Assembly: GCA_012719535.1 (NCBI GenBank)
Contig: JAAYAC010000107.1
Span: 1 to 57,358, forward strand
Direction: 5' to 3'
Source of the DNA: Syntrophomonadaceae bacterium
GTDB lineage: Bacteria > Bacillota > Syntrophomonadia > Syntrophomonadales > Syntrophothermaceae
DNA length: 57,358 bases
Shown here: positions 14,655-23,077 of the stretch, piece by piece
How the letters are laid out: every line of letters starts with the position of its first letter
Numbering within the stretch: the stretch's first letter is position 1
Position numbers and translations under genes: made by a program
The notes under the pieces: model-generated
The model's input: the letters and a program-made list of their open reading frames with translations, nothing else
What the model was told of the DNA's origin: nothing
Database searches by the model: none

Positions 14655-15995
14655 ATGGTTTTTGAAGGCCTGTCAGAACGATTGCAGGAAACCTTTCGCA
14701 AATTAAGGGGCAAAGGCAAACTTAGCGAAGAAGATGTAAACCAGGCCATGCGGGAGGTAAGGCTGGCCTTACTGGAAGCTGACGTCAACTATAAGATAGT
14801 CAAGGACTTCATAGCCCGGGTGAAGGAACGGGCAATAGGGCAGGAGGTGCTGCAAAGCCTGACTCCCGGCCAGCAGGTGGTCAAGATAGTATATGAAGAA
14901 TTGACCCAGTTGATGGGTGGGGACCAGACCAGATTGACCCTGGCCCCGAAGCCACCCACTATTGTCATGATGGTAGGCCTGCAGGGGGCGGGTAAAACCA
15001 CCACCTGTGCCAAGCTGGCGAGAGTGCTTCAATCCCAAGGAAGGAGACCCTTGCTGGTGGCGGCTGACATCTACCGACCGGCCGCAATCAAGCAGCTACA
15101 GGTTTTAGGCGAGAAGGTCAATTGCCCGGTTTTTTCCATGGGACAGGAGGATCCGGTCAACATTGCCCGTGCGTCCCTTGAATTTGCGCGATCGCATAAC
15201 CGCGACATGATTATTCTCGACACCGCCGGCCGGTTGCATATTAACGAAGAACTGATGAATGAATTGAAAAACATCAAGCAAACCCTTAGTCCTCATGAAA
15301 TATTGCTGGTGGTAGATGCTATGACCGGTCAGGATGCAGTTAATGTTGCCCAGTCGTTTAACGAGCAACTGGGGTTAACTGGGGTCATCATCACCAAGCT
15401 TGACGGGGACACCCGGGGCGGGGCTGCGCTTTCGGTGAAGGCGGTGGCCAACTGCCCCATCAAGTTTGCCGGGATGGGTGAGAAACTGGAGGACCTGGAA
15501 CCGTTTCATCCCGACCGGATGGCTTCCCGGATCCTGGGTATGGGCGATATTCTCAGCCTGGTGGAAAAGGCCCAGGCAAGCATTGATGAAAAAAAAGCCC
15601 GGGAAATGGAGAAGAAGATTCGCCAGCAGGAGTTTACTCTGGAGGATTTCCTGGAGCAGCTTCAGCGGGTACGCTCGATGGGGCCACTGGATGAAATACT
15701 TGCCATGATTCCCGGTTTTGGCAGTATAAAGCAGTTGAAGGGATTAAAGAGCGAACTCGACGATAAAGAGGTTGCCCACATCGAGGCAATCATCAGGTCT
15801 ATGACCCCGCAGGAGCGTATGGATCCGTCCGTGCTTAACGGAAGCCGAAAGAAGCGCATTGCACGGGGAAGCGGGACCCGGGTACAGGATGTGAATCGCT
15901 TGATCAAGCAATTTGACGAGTCACGCAAGCTGATGAAACAGTTCGCCGACCTGGGGGCCAAAAAAGGCAAAAAGGGCCTCAGGCTCCCCTTCTAA
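14655..15995 (+). CDS. ffh: Signal recognition particle protein Ffh (SRP54)
   Basis: GTPase that binds SRP RNA and signal sequences and delivers nascent membrane proteins to FtsY. N domain 1-90; GTPase G1 GLQGAGKTTTCAKLA starting near residue 107; DTAGRLHINEEL near 189; G4 TKLDGDTRGGAALS near 247; the methionine-rich M domain covers about 300-446, with the RNA-binding segment GSGTRVQDVNRLIKQF near the end. 446 residues is the normal length. ATG 14655 follows AAAGGAGAGG. Co-transcribed with ylxM and rpsP. Confidence 0.97.
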   Translation: MVFEGLSERLQETFRKLRGKGKLSEEDVNQAMREVRLALLEADVNYKIVKDFIARVKERAIGQEVLQSLTPGQQVVKIVYEELTQLMGGDQTRLTLAPKPPTIVMMVGLQGAGKTTTCAKLARVLQSQGRRPLLVAADIYRPAAIKQLQVLGEKVNCPVFSMGQEDPVNIARASLEFARSHNRDMIILDTAGRLHINEELMNELKNIKQTLSPHEILLVVDAMTGQDAVNVAQSFNEQLGLTGVIITKLDGDTRGGAALSVKAVANCPIKFAGMGEKLEDLEPFHPDRMASRILGMGDILSLVEKAQASIDEKKAREMEKKIRQQEFTLEDFLEQLQRVRSMGPLDEILAMIPGFGSIKQLKGLKSELDDKEVAHIEAIIRSMTPQERMDPSVLNGSRKKRIARGSGTRVQDVNRLIKQFDESRKLMKQFADLGAKKGKKGLRLPF

Positions 15996-16027
15996 TACAA
16001 GTTTTGGCTCAGAGGAGGTGAAAGTTG

Positions 16028-16300
16028 GTGGCAACCAAGATCAGGCTCAAGAGAATAGGGGCGAAGAAAAATCCATTTTACCGTGTGGTGGTGGCAGACG
16101 CAAGGTCTCCCCGGGATGGGCGCTTTATTGAAGAGATAGGTTACTATGATCCGAGCACCAGCCCGGCCACGGTTAAGCTCGACGAGGACAAGGCTCTGCA
16201 GTGGTTAGCCAATGGAGCCAGGCCTACCGAGACGGCGAGGTCGCTGTTGAAGCAAGCAGGTGTGATGGCCAAATACCACGAAGCCCGGAAAACAAGGTAA
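16028..16300 (+). CDS. rpsP: 30S ribosomal protein S16
   Basis: Small-subunit protein needed for 30S assembly. The sequence [19 protein letters not shown], followed by [22 protein letters not shown], is unmistakable S16; 90 residues is usual. GTG 16028 matches the family N-terminus and lies 9 bases after AGGAGG (16013-16018). A TTG one codon earlier (16025) is also acceptable. It follows ffh by about 30 bases within the same operon. Confidence 0.96.
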   Translation: MATKIRLKRIGAKKNPFYRVVVADARSPRDGRFIEEIGYYDPSTSPATVKLDEDKALQWLANGARPTETARSLLKQAGVMAKYHEARKTR

Positions 16301-16317
16301 TACAGGGGGTGGGTTCA

Positions 16318-16548
16318 ATGAAAGATCTGGTGGAACTTATTGCCAAGTCTCTGGTGGATAACCCGGACGCGGTAGAGGTTACTCAGATTGAAGGTGAGAA
16401 ATCAGTGATTGTGGAATTGAAGGTAGCCCCCGAAGATATGGGCAAGGTCATCGGCAAGCAGGGAAAGATTGCCAAGTCGATTCGGGCTTTGGCCAAAGCG
16501 GCCGCTGCTAAGGAAGGCAAGAGGGTGGTTGTGGAAATTATTAGGTAA
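16318..16548 (+). CDS. khpA: KH-domain RNA-binding protein KhpA (YlqC)
   Basis: A 76-residue single KH domain protein that binds RNA; with its partner KhpB it affects cell elongation and RNA handling in Gram-positive bacteria. The GxxG loop is in MGKVIGKQGKIAKSIRALAK near residue 43. ATG 16318 gives MKDLVELIAKSLVDNP, the family start, with a GGGGGTGGG ribosome-binding site; frames reaching further upstream overlap rpsP. It lies 17 bases after rpsP and before rimM, the standard order. Confidence 0.93.
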   Translation: MKDLVELIAKSLVDNPDAVEVTQIEGEKSVIVELKVAPEDMGKVIGKQGKIAKSIRALAKAAAAKEGKRVVVEIIR

Positions 16549-16633
16549 CCAACCTCGCCTGGCTTGTATATGGCTCGCAGGGTGGCTCTACCCACTGTTT
16601 AACACAGGTAAGGGACAGGTGTTACAGGCAAGT

Positions 16634-17176
16634 ATGGTTAACAACGATGAGTTAGTCAGTATAGGAGAAATCTGTGGGACATACGGCACAGGAGGGACCG
16701 TAAAGGTCCGTCCGCTGACGGACTACGTGGAAAGATTCGACGGCATGACCGAAGTCCTGGTAAGCCAAGGCGCCAGGCTGGATCTCTACGCCATCGAATC
16801 CATTGTGGCGCATGGCCAGTGGTTGCTCTTCAAGTTTGCCGGCATCGACACTCGTGAACAGGCTCAGTCCCTCAGATCGGGCATACTGAAAGTGGCGGAG
16901 TCCGATTTGTTTCCCTTACCGGAGGACTGTTACTATATCTTCCAGCTACAGGGCCTCCCGGTATACGATGAGGAACGGGGACTTCTGGGAACAATAGTTG
17001 ACGTCCTGCAAACGGGGGCCAATGATGTGTACGTGGTAAACGGGGGACGGTATGGTGAAATCCTCATACCGGTTATCAAGCAAGTAGTTACCGATATTGA
17101 CCTTCAGGAAGGCCTGGTGAGGGTCAAACTGTTACCGGGACTGATTGACGAGGAGGAACGCCCCCGTGCGGATTGA
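16634..17176 (+). CDS. rimM: 16S rRNA processing protein RimM
   Basis: Assembly factor that binds S19 and helps maturation of the 30S head. The N-terminal RimM barrel shows VSIGEICGTYGTGGTVKVRP and PLTDYVERFDG; the C-terminal PRC-barrel shows YYIFQLQGLPVYDEERGLLG, then VYVVNG and ILIPVIKQVVTDID. 180 residues is usual. ATG 16634 is chosen from homology, as the ribosome-binding site is weak. The 3' end overlaps the trmD start by 11 bases, so translation of trmD is coupled. Confidence 0.94.
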   Translation: MVNNDELVSIGEICGTYGTGGTVKVRPLTDYVERFDGMTEVLVSQGARLDLYAIESIVAHGQWLLFKFAGIDTREQAQSLRSGILKVAESDLFPLPEDCYYIFQLQGLPVYDEERGLLGTIVDVLQTGANDVYVVNGGRYGEILIPVIKQVVTDIDLQEGLVRVKLLPGLIDEEERPRAD

Positions 17177-17903
17177 TATCCTTACTCTTTTTCCCGAAAT
17201 GTTTGTATCGCCTTTTAATAGCAGCATCATCAAACGTGCCCGAGAAAAAGGCCTGGCCGACATAAATCCGGTCAACCTGAGGGATTTTGCCGAGGACCGT
17301 CACCGCCAGGTAGACGATTACCCGTATGGTGGGGGGCCGGGAATGGTGATGAAGGCCGATATTATTATACGGGCGGTGGAAGCGCTCCGGACCGATTTCA
17401 CCCGGGTTGTCTATCTGTCCCCCCAGGGACGGGTTCTAACCCAGGAAAAAGTAAGAGAATTGGCCGCTTGGGAGCACTTGCTCCTTATTTGCGGGCATTA
17501 CGAGGGCATTGACGAAAGAAGCCACACGGTTATTGATGAAGAAATCTCCATTGGCGACTTTGTCCTGAGCGGCGGGGAGATACCGGCGATGGTGCTGACC
17601 GATGCCCTGGTCCGCCTCATTCCCGGGGCCTTGGGTGCGGAGGAGGCACACGTTGAGGAATCGTTTTCCGCCGGATTGCTTGAGTACCCCCACTATACCC
17701 GGCCACGCGAAGTCAGTGGTCTGGAAGTCCCTGCTGTGCTTTTGTCCGGGGATCACCAGGCCATTCGCCGCTGGCGCAAGAAACTCAGCCTGCAAAGGAC
17801 ATTGCTGAAACGACCAGATTTGTTGCTGAATCGGGATTTTGATACTGAAGAACGCCAACTGCTGGAGGAAATACTTTTCGGCCGGAAGGAGTATGCTAAG
17901 TAG
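17166..17903 (+). CDS. trmD: tRNA (guanine-N1)-methyltransferase TrmD
   Basis: SPOUT-fold dimeric enzyme that makes m1G37 in tRNA and prevents frameshifting. Motifs include RIDILTLFPEMF at the start, YGGGPGMVMKAD, LICGHYEGIDER and the SAM-binding trefoil knot SIGDFVLSGGE followed by IPAMVLTDALVRLIPG. 245 residues is normal. GTG 17166 lies after GAGGAGG, and MRIDILTLFPE is the universal N-terminus. It overlaps rimM upstream and shares its TAG with the start of the next gene. Confidence 0.97.
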   Translation: MRIDILTLFPEMFVSPFNSSIIKRAREKGLADINPVNLRDFAEDRHRQVDDYPYGGGPGMVMKADIIIRAVEALRTDFTRVVYLSPQGRVLTQEKVRELAAWEHLLLICGHYEGIDERSHTVIDEEISIGDFVLSGGEIPAMVLTDALVRLIPGALGAEEAHVEESFSAGLLEYPHYTRPREVSGLEVPAVLLSGDHQAIRRWRKKLSLQRTLLKRPDLLLNRDFDTEERQLLEEILFGRKEYAK

Positions 17904-18469
17904 TGGAAAGAGCCAGGGTATACATAGCCCTCTTACATTATCCGGTTTATAACAAAAGGATGGAGGTGATCACCACCTCGGTCACCAACCTGGACCTGCA
18001 TGACATTTCCCGAGTGGCCTGCACTTACCAGGTGAACGGGTTTTTTATCGTTCACCCACTGAAGAGCCAGCAGGAACTGGTAAACCAGATTTTGGATTAC
18101 TGGCGGAATGGCTATGGTGGTGAATATAATCCTGACCGGAAAGAGGCCTTCCAGGTAGTGAGGCTGGCTGATTCGCTCCCGGAGGTTATAGCAAATATCG
18201 CCGGGGAAACCGGTGTTAAGCCGAAGATTGTGACCACCGACGCGCGGGTATATCCCAATACCGTGGGGTACAGTCTTCTGAGGGAGCGGTTAACCCGGGA
18301 AGAAGAGTGTTTTCTGCTCCTGTTCGGAACAGGTTGGGGCCTGAGCCGGGAACTAATGCTCAGCGCGGATTACATTCTGGAACCCATTGCTGCCCAAAGA
18401 CCATACAACCACCTTTCCGTTCGCAGTGCGGTGGCCATCATCCTTGATCGGCTGCTGGGCGGGGATTAG
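17903..18469 (+). CDS. SPOUT-type RNA methyltransferase (Methyltrn_RNA_4 family)
   Basis: Predicted SAM-dependent RNA methyltransferase that follows trmD in many Clostridia. The sequence YIALLHYPVYNKRMEVITTS, then VTNLDLHDISRVACTYQVNG and PKIVTTDARVYPNTVGY, and a knot-like end LLLFGTGWGLSRELM, fit the PF09936 family. GTG 17903 shares its first base with the trmD TAG, so the genes overlap by one base and are coupled. 188 residues. The RNA target is unknown. Confidence 0.85.
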   Translation: MERARVYIALLHYPVYNKRMEVITTSVTNLDLHDISRVACTYQVNGFFIVHPLKSQQELVNQILDYWRNGYGGEYNPDRKEAFQVVRLADSLPEVIANIAGETGVKPKIVTTDARVYPNTVGYSLLRERLTREEECFLLLFGTGWGLSRELMLSADYILEPIAAQRPYNHLSVRSAVAIILDRLLGGD

Positions 18470-18479
18470 GTGGACAATA

Positions 18480-18508
18480 TTGTTATTGACCCCAGACTGT
18501 GCTATAAT
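18480..18508 (+). promoter_or_regulatory. Extended -10 promoter of rplS
   Basis: TTGTTA (18480-18485), a 17-base spacer and TATAAT (18503-18508), with TG one base upstream of the -10 (18500-18501), make a strong extended -10 promoter. It gives rplS its own transcript besides read-through from trmD, with a leader of about 65-70 bases. Confidence 0.8.
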
Positions 18509-18509
18509 A

Positions 18510-18576
18510 CCACCTGTGACAAAGGGCGGTCCGCTGCACGGCTAAGGTGTACGAGCGCCTGGTGGGAAGGAGGTAG
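18510..18576 (+). promoter_or_regulatory. Probable L19 leader (autoregulatory mRNA structure)
   Basis: The short leader between the rplS promoter and its ribosome-binding site folds back on itself: CCACC (18510-18514) can pair with GGTGG (18560-18564), enclosing GGGCGGTCCGC and TGCACGGC helices. A leader element of this size and position is known in Firmicutes as the L19 leader, which L19 is thought to bind to control its own synthesis. The assignment rests on position and foldability, not on an alignment. Confidence 0.5.
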
Positions 18577-18581
18577 GAACT

Positions 18582-18941
18582 GTGCAAGACATGATCAGGG
18601 CAATTGAAGAAGAGCAAATGAAAAAGGATATTCCGGATTTCAAACCCGGGGACACAGTGAAGGTCCATGTCAAGGTTGTGGAGGGTGGCCGGGAAAGAAT
18701 CCAGGTTTTCGAAGGAACTGTTATCCGTAAAAGAGGCGGGGGATTAAGCCAAACCTTCACCGTTAGGAGAATCTCCTACGGGGTGGCCGTGGAGAGAACC
18801 TTCCCTCTCCATTCGCCCAGGGTAAGCAAGATAGAAGTAACCAGAAAAGGTAAGGTCCGCAGAGCCAGGTTGTATTACTTACGTGAAAGGGTCGGTAAAA
18901 AGGCCAAGGTTAAAGAGAGAAGAGACTATATCAAGCGTTAA
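18582..18941 (+). CDS. rplS: 50S ribosomal protein L19
   Basis: Large-subunit protein at the 30S-50S interface. Typical segments are [40 protein letters not shown] and [19 protein letters not shown], ending with [10 protein letters not shown]. 119 residues is normal. GTG 18582 lies 8 bases after AAGGAGG (18567-18573). It is the last gene of the ffh-trmD group and is closed by a strong terminator. Confidence 0.97.
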   Translation: MQDMIRAIEEEQMKKDIPDFKPGDTVKVHVKVVEGGRERIQVFEGTVIRKRGGGLSQTFTVRRISYGVAVERTFPLHSPRVSKIEVTRKGKVRRARLYYLRERVGKKAKVKERRDYIKR

Positions 18942-18967
18942 AGACTGGTTTAAACCAGTCTTTTTTT
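18940..18967 (+). terminator. Intrinsic terminator after rplS
   Basis: A perfect inverted repeat, AAAGACTGGTTT followed directly by AAACCAGTCTTT, and then a run of seven T. It overlaps the last base or two of the rplS stop region and ends the translation operon. Confidence 0.93.
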
Positions 18968-18985
18968 CACGAGGTGTTGCTTGGG

Positions 18986-19615
18986 ATGGGGAAGGATATA
19001 AGAGCTCTGGCCCTGTGGGGTACGGCGGCGATACTTGCCTTCTGCATCTGGTCCCGGCTGGTTATGAGCGGGTACCTGGAGGCAATAGACATTCTTCTCA
19101 CTCGTCTTTCCGCCGTTCCTGCCACCGGGTGGCTGGAGCTGTTCAGGTTCATAACCCAGCTTGGTTCCATCTGGACGGTAATGCCGGCAGTAGCACTGAT
19201 AACCGTTTACTTCTTCTTTTGCAGGTGCTCCCGGGCGCCTGGTCGGGCCTTGATGTTTTGGCTAGTTTCAGGGGGAGGCTACTTCCTGGCCATATTGCTT
19301 AAGGATTTTTTTCAGAGGGTGCGGCCGGCCGGGGAACACCTGGTTAGCGCTTACGGTTTTGCCTATCCCAGCGGGCATGCCCTGCTGGCCGTGGCTTTCT
19401 ACGGGTACCTGGCCGTTGTCGCAGGCAGGCGAATGAGAAACCCGGGGAGGGTGTTGGTGGGCGCTCTAGCAGCCCTGCTGGTTTTCCTCATCGGTTGGAG
19501 CAGGGTTTACCTCGGGGTTCATTACCCCACCGATGTGCTGGGGGGCTACCTGGCCGGGGGAGCCTGGGTGGCCCTGGTGCTACTGGTGGACAGGGCGACA
19601 GTCCGTTCATGGTAG
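18986..19615 (+). CDS. PAP2 superfamily membrane phosphatase
   Basis: Membrane phosphatase of lipid phosphates, possibly an undecaprenyl-diphosphate or phosphatidylglycerophosphate phosphatase. The three catalytic motifs are present in order: KDFFQRVRP (K-x6-RP), YPSGH (PSGH) and SRVYLGVHYPTDVLGG (SR-x5-H-x3-D). About six membrane helices surround them. ATG 18986 lies 9 bases after GAGGTG; GTG 18974 overlaps that site. It sits between rplS and rbgA, where most Firmicutes have no gene. The substrate cannot be told from sequence. Confidence 0.88.
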   Translation: MGKDIRALALWGTAAILAFCIWSRLVMSGYLEAIDILLTRLSAVPATGWLELFRFITQLGSIWTVMPAVALITVYFFFCRCSRAPGRALMFWLVSGGGYFLAILLKDFFQRVRPAGEHLVSAYGFAYPSGHALLAVAFYGYLAVVAGRRMRNPGRVLVGALAALLVFLIGWSRVYLGVHYPTDVLGGYLAGGAWVALVLLVDRATVRSW

Positions 19616-19683
19616 CCCGGTCTGATTCAGGCTGCCTTCCGCAGTTCCGGTATGGCAGTAGCGCAAGAAGAAGGTGATAAGCT

Positions 19684-20529
19684 ATGGCAGTCAACTGGTT
19701 TCCAGGGCACATGGTCAAGGCGCGCCGTGAGATCAGGGAAAATGCCACGCTGGTTGATATTGTTATAGAAATACTGGATGCCCGGGCACCGCGGTCCACA
19801 TCGAACCCGGATCTGCCTGAACTGGTAAAAAAGAAGCCTATCATCCGGGTACTGAATAAATCCGACCTGGCCGATCCTGAGGCGACCCGCCGGTTCGTTG
19901 AACATTTTAGCGCAGAGGGCCTGACCGCTATAAGTATGGACTCGCTGACCGGCAAGGGAAGCCGGGAGGTGCTGCAGGCGATTATGGATACTTACCAGCC
20001 ATTAGCTGAGGCCCTGCTCAAGCGGCGGGCCAGAGTACGTCCTCCCCGGGTAATGGTGGTAGGAGTTCCCAATGTGGGCAAGTCGTCGTTCCTGAACGCC
20101 CTGGTAGGGAAGAAGGCGGCCAAAACAGGGGCCAAGCCCGGTATTACAAGGGGCAGGCAGTGGATCAGGGTCAGGGGTGATGTAGAGTTGCTGGACACCC
20201 CGGGTATCATGTGGCCGAAGGTGGACAGCGAAGAACAGGGGTTAAAACTGGCCCTGCTGGCGGTAGTTGGAGAAAAAGCGTACCACGACGAGGAGATCGC
20301 CTTATATCTTCTCAAGGTTTTACAAGCACGCAACCCGCAGATCCTCTGGAAACGTTACCAAATTGAGGTTCCCGGGCTGAAAGCGGCCGAGATATTGCAA
20401 CTGGTGGGGACCCGCCGCGGCTACCTGGTGAAAGGCGGCACCGTGGATACCGCTAAGACGGCCCGGGTTCTAATAGAGGAATTTCGCCGGGGAAACCTGG
20501 GTGCAATTACCCTGGATGAAATTGGCTGA
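19684..20529 (+). CDS. rbgA: Ribosome biogenesis GTPase RbgA (YlqF)
   Basis: Circularly permuted GTPase needed for late assembly of the 50S subunit. The motif order is the permuted one: G4 VLNKSDLAD near residue 55, then G1 GVPNVGKSSFLNALVG near 126, G2 region KPGITRGRQW and G3 LDTPGIMWP near 170. The N-terminus NWFPGHMVKARREI carries the family PGHM motif. 281 residues is normal. ATG 19684 lies after AGAAGAAGGTGATA. The neighbours rplS and rnhB are the usual ones. Confidence 0.95.
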   Translation: MAVNWFPGHMVKARREIRENATLVDIVIEILDARAPRSTSNPDLPELVKKKPIIRVLNKSDLADPEATRRFVEHFSAEGLTAISMDSLTGKGSREVLQAIMDTYQPLAEALLKRRARVRPPRVMVVGVPNVGKSSFLNALVGKKAAKTGAKPGITRGRQWIRVRGDVELLDTPGIMWPKVDSEEQGLKLALLAVVGEKAYHDEEIALYLLKVLQARNPQILWKRYQIEVPGLKAAEILQLVGTRRGYLVKGGTVDTAKTARVLIEEFRRGNLGAITLDEIG

Positions 20530-20591
20530 TATACTTAGCTGGGATAACCGGACCCTTAACCTGTTCTTACCATGTTAATACGGATTACCGT

Positions 20592-20618
20592 GCGGGACAC
20601 AACCCGCCCTTTGTTTTT
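20592..20618 (+). terminator. Weak intrinsic terminator after rbgA
   Basis: GCGGG (20592-20596) pairs with CCCGC (20603-20607) around a 6-base loop, followed by CCTTTGTTTTTTG. The stem is short but the T tract is good. Confidence 0.45.
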
Positions 20619-20670
20619 TGCCCTTTTAAGTATAACCAAAATTTATAACAAAACAAAAGGAATTGCATCA

Positions 20671-20698
20671 TTGCCTGGCGAATATGTATCCATATTAA
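20671..20698 (+). promoter_or_regulatory. Possible promoter for the yedE-tusA pair
   Basis: TTGCCT (20671-20676) and TATTAA (20693-20698) with a 16-base spacer lie in an A/T-rich patch between the rbgA terminator and the transporter start at 20791. Both boxes deviate from consensus, so this is tentative. Confidence 0.3.
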
Positions 20699-20790
20699 TA
20701 CAATGTTGTACAAGGGGAGGGATAAGAAAACTTGAAGTTATAGCAGCAAACTATAACCACTGTAAGCAAAAATGGGAGGGCGTTGGCATT

Positions 20791-21858
20791 ATGAATCATC
20801 GCACGCTTATAGTTATTGCGGGAATTGTTATAGGAGCCTTCGGTGCTTTGCTGGTCAAGTATGGAAATCCCGGGAACATGGGTTTCTGCATTGCCTGCTT
20901 TGAAAGGGATATTGCCGGGGCCATAGGTTTGCACCGGGCGGCGCCGGTCCAGTACATACGGCCGGAGATCATCGGGCTTATGGTGGGGGCATTGCTGTCA
21001 GCCCTGGCCGGTCGTGAATTCAAGGCCCGGGGTGGGTCTTCACCCTTAATCCGGTTTGTTATGGGAGTTTTTATGATGCTTGGGGCTCTGGTTTTCCTGG
21101 GATGTCCGTTGCGTGACGTGCTGCGCATGGCGGGAGGGGATTTCAACGCCGTCGTGGGCCTGGCTGGGTTTATCTGCGGGGTGCTTTTTGGTGTCTATCT
21201 GCTGAAGAGGGGGTTTGACTTGGGACGGGCGCAAACTGCGCCCAGCTCTACCGGGGGCCTCTTGTTGCCGTTGGCTTTTGTCGCACTTTTCGCATTGCTT
21301 CTAGTCAAGCCGGTGTTCAATCCGGAGGCTGGGGGACCATTGTTTTTGAGCTCGCAGGGTCCCGGTTCCATGCATGCTCCCATACTTCTGTCCCTGGGGG
21401 CAGGACTGCTGGCCGGGTGGCTGGCACAAAAAACCCGGTTGTGCCTGAGTGGCGGGTTCCGGGATCTCTTCCTGGTTCGGGATACCCATCTTATAACTGG
21501 TTTTATCGCCATATTCGTAACCTGTCTGGTACTTAACCTTGGCTTCGGCTTTTTCAAACCGGGCTTTGACCAACAGCCCATCGCTCATACCATGCATCTC
21601 TGGAACTTCCTGGGCCTTTTTCTGGTTGGCCAGTGTGCTACCTTGCTGGGTGGTTGTCCTCTACGGCAGTTGATACTAGCCGGTGAAGGAGACATGGACG
21701 GGGCGTTAGTGGTACTTGGTATGATCGTGGGAGCGGCTCTTGCCCATAACTTCATGCTGGCAGCCAGCCCCGCCGGGGTAACCACCTACGGGCAGATTGC
21801 CTGCATCGTGGGCATAGTTGTGATTAGCTGGATTGGTTGGAGTTACCGGGAAGCATAG
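20791..21858 (+). CDS. yedE: YedE family putative selenium/sulfur transporter
   Basis: Multi-pass membrane protein of the YeeE/YedE family, which moves small sulfur or selenium species; the branch linked to selenium metabolism carries a TusA-like gene next to it, as here. The two internal halves each show the family CxxC or GCPLR motif: FLGCPLRDVLRMAGGD near residue 105 and LLGGCPLRQLILAGEGD near residue 290. KTRLCLSGGFRDLFL gives a further conserved Cys. ATG 20791 lies 11 bases after GGGAGGG and gives 355 residues; in-frame codons upstream to 20572 lack any such site. The pair interrupts the usual rbgA-rnhB order. Selenium rather than thiosulfate as substrate is inference. Confidence 0.82.
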   Translation: MNHRTLIVIAGIVIGAFGALLVKYGNPGNMGFCIACFERDIAGAIGLHRAAPVQYIRPEIIGLMVGALLSALAGREFKARGGSSPLIRFVMGVFMMLGALVFLGCPLRDVLRMAGGDFNAVVGLAGFICGVLFGVYLLKRGFDLGRAQTAPSSTGGLLLPLAFVALFALLLVKPVFNPEAGGPLFLSSQGPGSMHAPILLSLGAGLLAGWLAQKTRLCLSGGFRDLFLVRDTHLITGFIAIFVTCLVLNLGFGFFKPGFDQQPIAHTMHLWNFLGLFLVGQCATLLGGCPLRQLILAGEGDMDGALVVLGMIVGAALAHNFMLAASPAGVTTYGQIACIVGIVVISWIGWSYREA

Positions 21859-21873
21859 AAAGGAGTCAGAATC

Positions 21874-22083
21874 ATGGGGAACCTGGATGTGAGAGGCCTT
21901 TCATGTCCCCTGCCAGTTTTGCGCGTCAAACAGGCCTTGGACGCTGGAGAGACCGAGCTTGATATCGTAGGAGACAGCGCGGTATCCAGGGAGAACATAA
22001 CAAGATTTGTTCAGAACCTGGGGGGGGCGGTTGAAGTTGTACAAGCAGACGGCAATGAATGGAGACTGCTGGTGAGAAAATAA
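21874..22083 (+). CDS. TusA/SirA family sulfur- or selenium-carrier protein
   Basis: A 69-residue TusA-like protein that would carry sulfur or selenium as a persulfide or perselenide on one Cys. LDVRGLSCPLPVLRVKQAL contains the active CPxP motif (Cys near residue 11), and the C-terminal half keeps the family fold. ATG 21874 follows AAAGGAG. It lies 15 bases after yedE and forms a transporter-carrier pair with it. YedF proteins of selenium users have an additional C-terminal domain that this one lacks. Confidence 0.87.
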   Translation: MGNLDVRGLSCPLPVLRVKQALDAGETELDIVGDSAVSRENITRFVQNLGGAVEVVQADGNEWRLLVRK

Positions 22084-22411
22084 GGCTGGCGATTGACACG
22101 GTCAGCCTGTGCGGCATGGTTGCGGCAGCCAGGTCGAATTGGGCAAGCTTAAGGTAAAGAGGATATTGAGCAAGAGTCATCCTGGCGGAGTGGTATCTTA
22201 AGCAGCGGCTGAGTGCCGGACAACAGCAGGTGGATGAAAACAGAGCATACTCGTCGGAGTGTGTTAGCCGGCTCGCTCCGACAAGGTTCTTGTGGGGGAT
22301 ACGCCGCAGTACGTCGAACCGGAAGTGTCCCCTTTTTGTATGTTTTCAGGCAGGTTATTCGTGAGGGAGGGGCGAATATCTTTACAAATTGCTGGTTGTA
22401 CAGGAGTATTC
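22084..22411 (+). other. Leader region of rnhB with hairpins, no gene seen
   Basis: After the TusA-like gene, 328 bases carry no supported gene. AGGCTG and CAGCCT near 22083-22108 could form a weak stem, and GTCGGAG with CTCCGAC (about 22255-22280) forms a second hairpin without a T tract. The rnhB frame is open upstream to 22292, but no ribosome-binding site supports a start there. Confidence 0.35.
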
Positions 22412-23077
22412 ATGGACGAGGAACTTAGGCGTTTGGAAAATATGAAACAATATGAAAACGCCCTTTACGAGCGCGGCATCCGCCTGGTGGCCGGGACCGA
22501 CGAGGTCGGGCGGGGACCCCTGGCAGGGCCGGTAGTGGCGGCGGCGGTTATCCTTCCTCCCGACTTTTTGTTGCCCGGGGTGGACGATTCCAAGAAGGTG
22601 CCCCCGAAGAAAAGAAGGGAATTGTCAGATAGAATAAAGGAAAGGGCTGTAACCTGGGCCGTAGGGATGGTGTTTCCCCCTTACCTGGACGATATAAACA
22701 TCCTTAACGCCAGCCGGGAGGCCATGAGAATTGCCGTAACTGAATTGGCCATCTCTCCGGAGCACGTTATAGTGGATGCCGTCCGTATTCCGGGCTTACA
22801 TACCGAGCAGACCCCCTTGATAAAGGGAGACTCCTTGAGTATTTCGGTGGCCTGCGCTTCTATCATTGCCAAAGTAGAGCGCGATCTGGTCATGGACGCC
22901 CTGGACGACATTTACCCGGGTTACGGGTTTGCCCGGCATAAAGGTTATGCTACCCGGGAACACCTGCAGGCCCTGTTGCACAAAGGTCCGTGCCCGGTGC
23001 ACCGCGTTAGCTTTGAGCCGGTAAAGTCAATGATGGGGGGAGGACCCCATGCAAATCAGGGGCTACTTTTCGAATAG
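22412..23077 (+). CDS. rnhB: Ribonuclease HII
   Basis: Removes RNA from RNA-DNA hybrids and single ribonucleotides in DNA. The active-site segment GTDEVGRGPLAGPVVAAAVI (conserved D-E-x-G-R-G) begins near residue 28, VIVDAVRIPG supplies another carboxylate and SISVACASIIAKVERD follows. The end region has YPGYGFARHKGYATREH. ATG 22412 lies 5 bases after CAGGAG and gives 221 residues. The end overlaps the start of the next gene by 29 bases. Confidence 0.95.
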   Translation: MDEELRRLENMKQYENALYERGIRLVAGTDEVGRGPLAGPVVAAAVILPPDFLLPGVDDSKKVPPKKRRELSDRIKERAVTWAVGMVFPPYLDDINILNASREAMRIAVTELAISPEHVIVDAVRIPGLHTEQTPLIKGDSLSISVACASIIAKVERDLVMDALDDIYPGYGFARHKGYATREHLQALLHKGPCPVHRVSFEPVKSMMGGGPHANQGLLFE

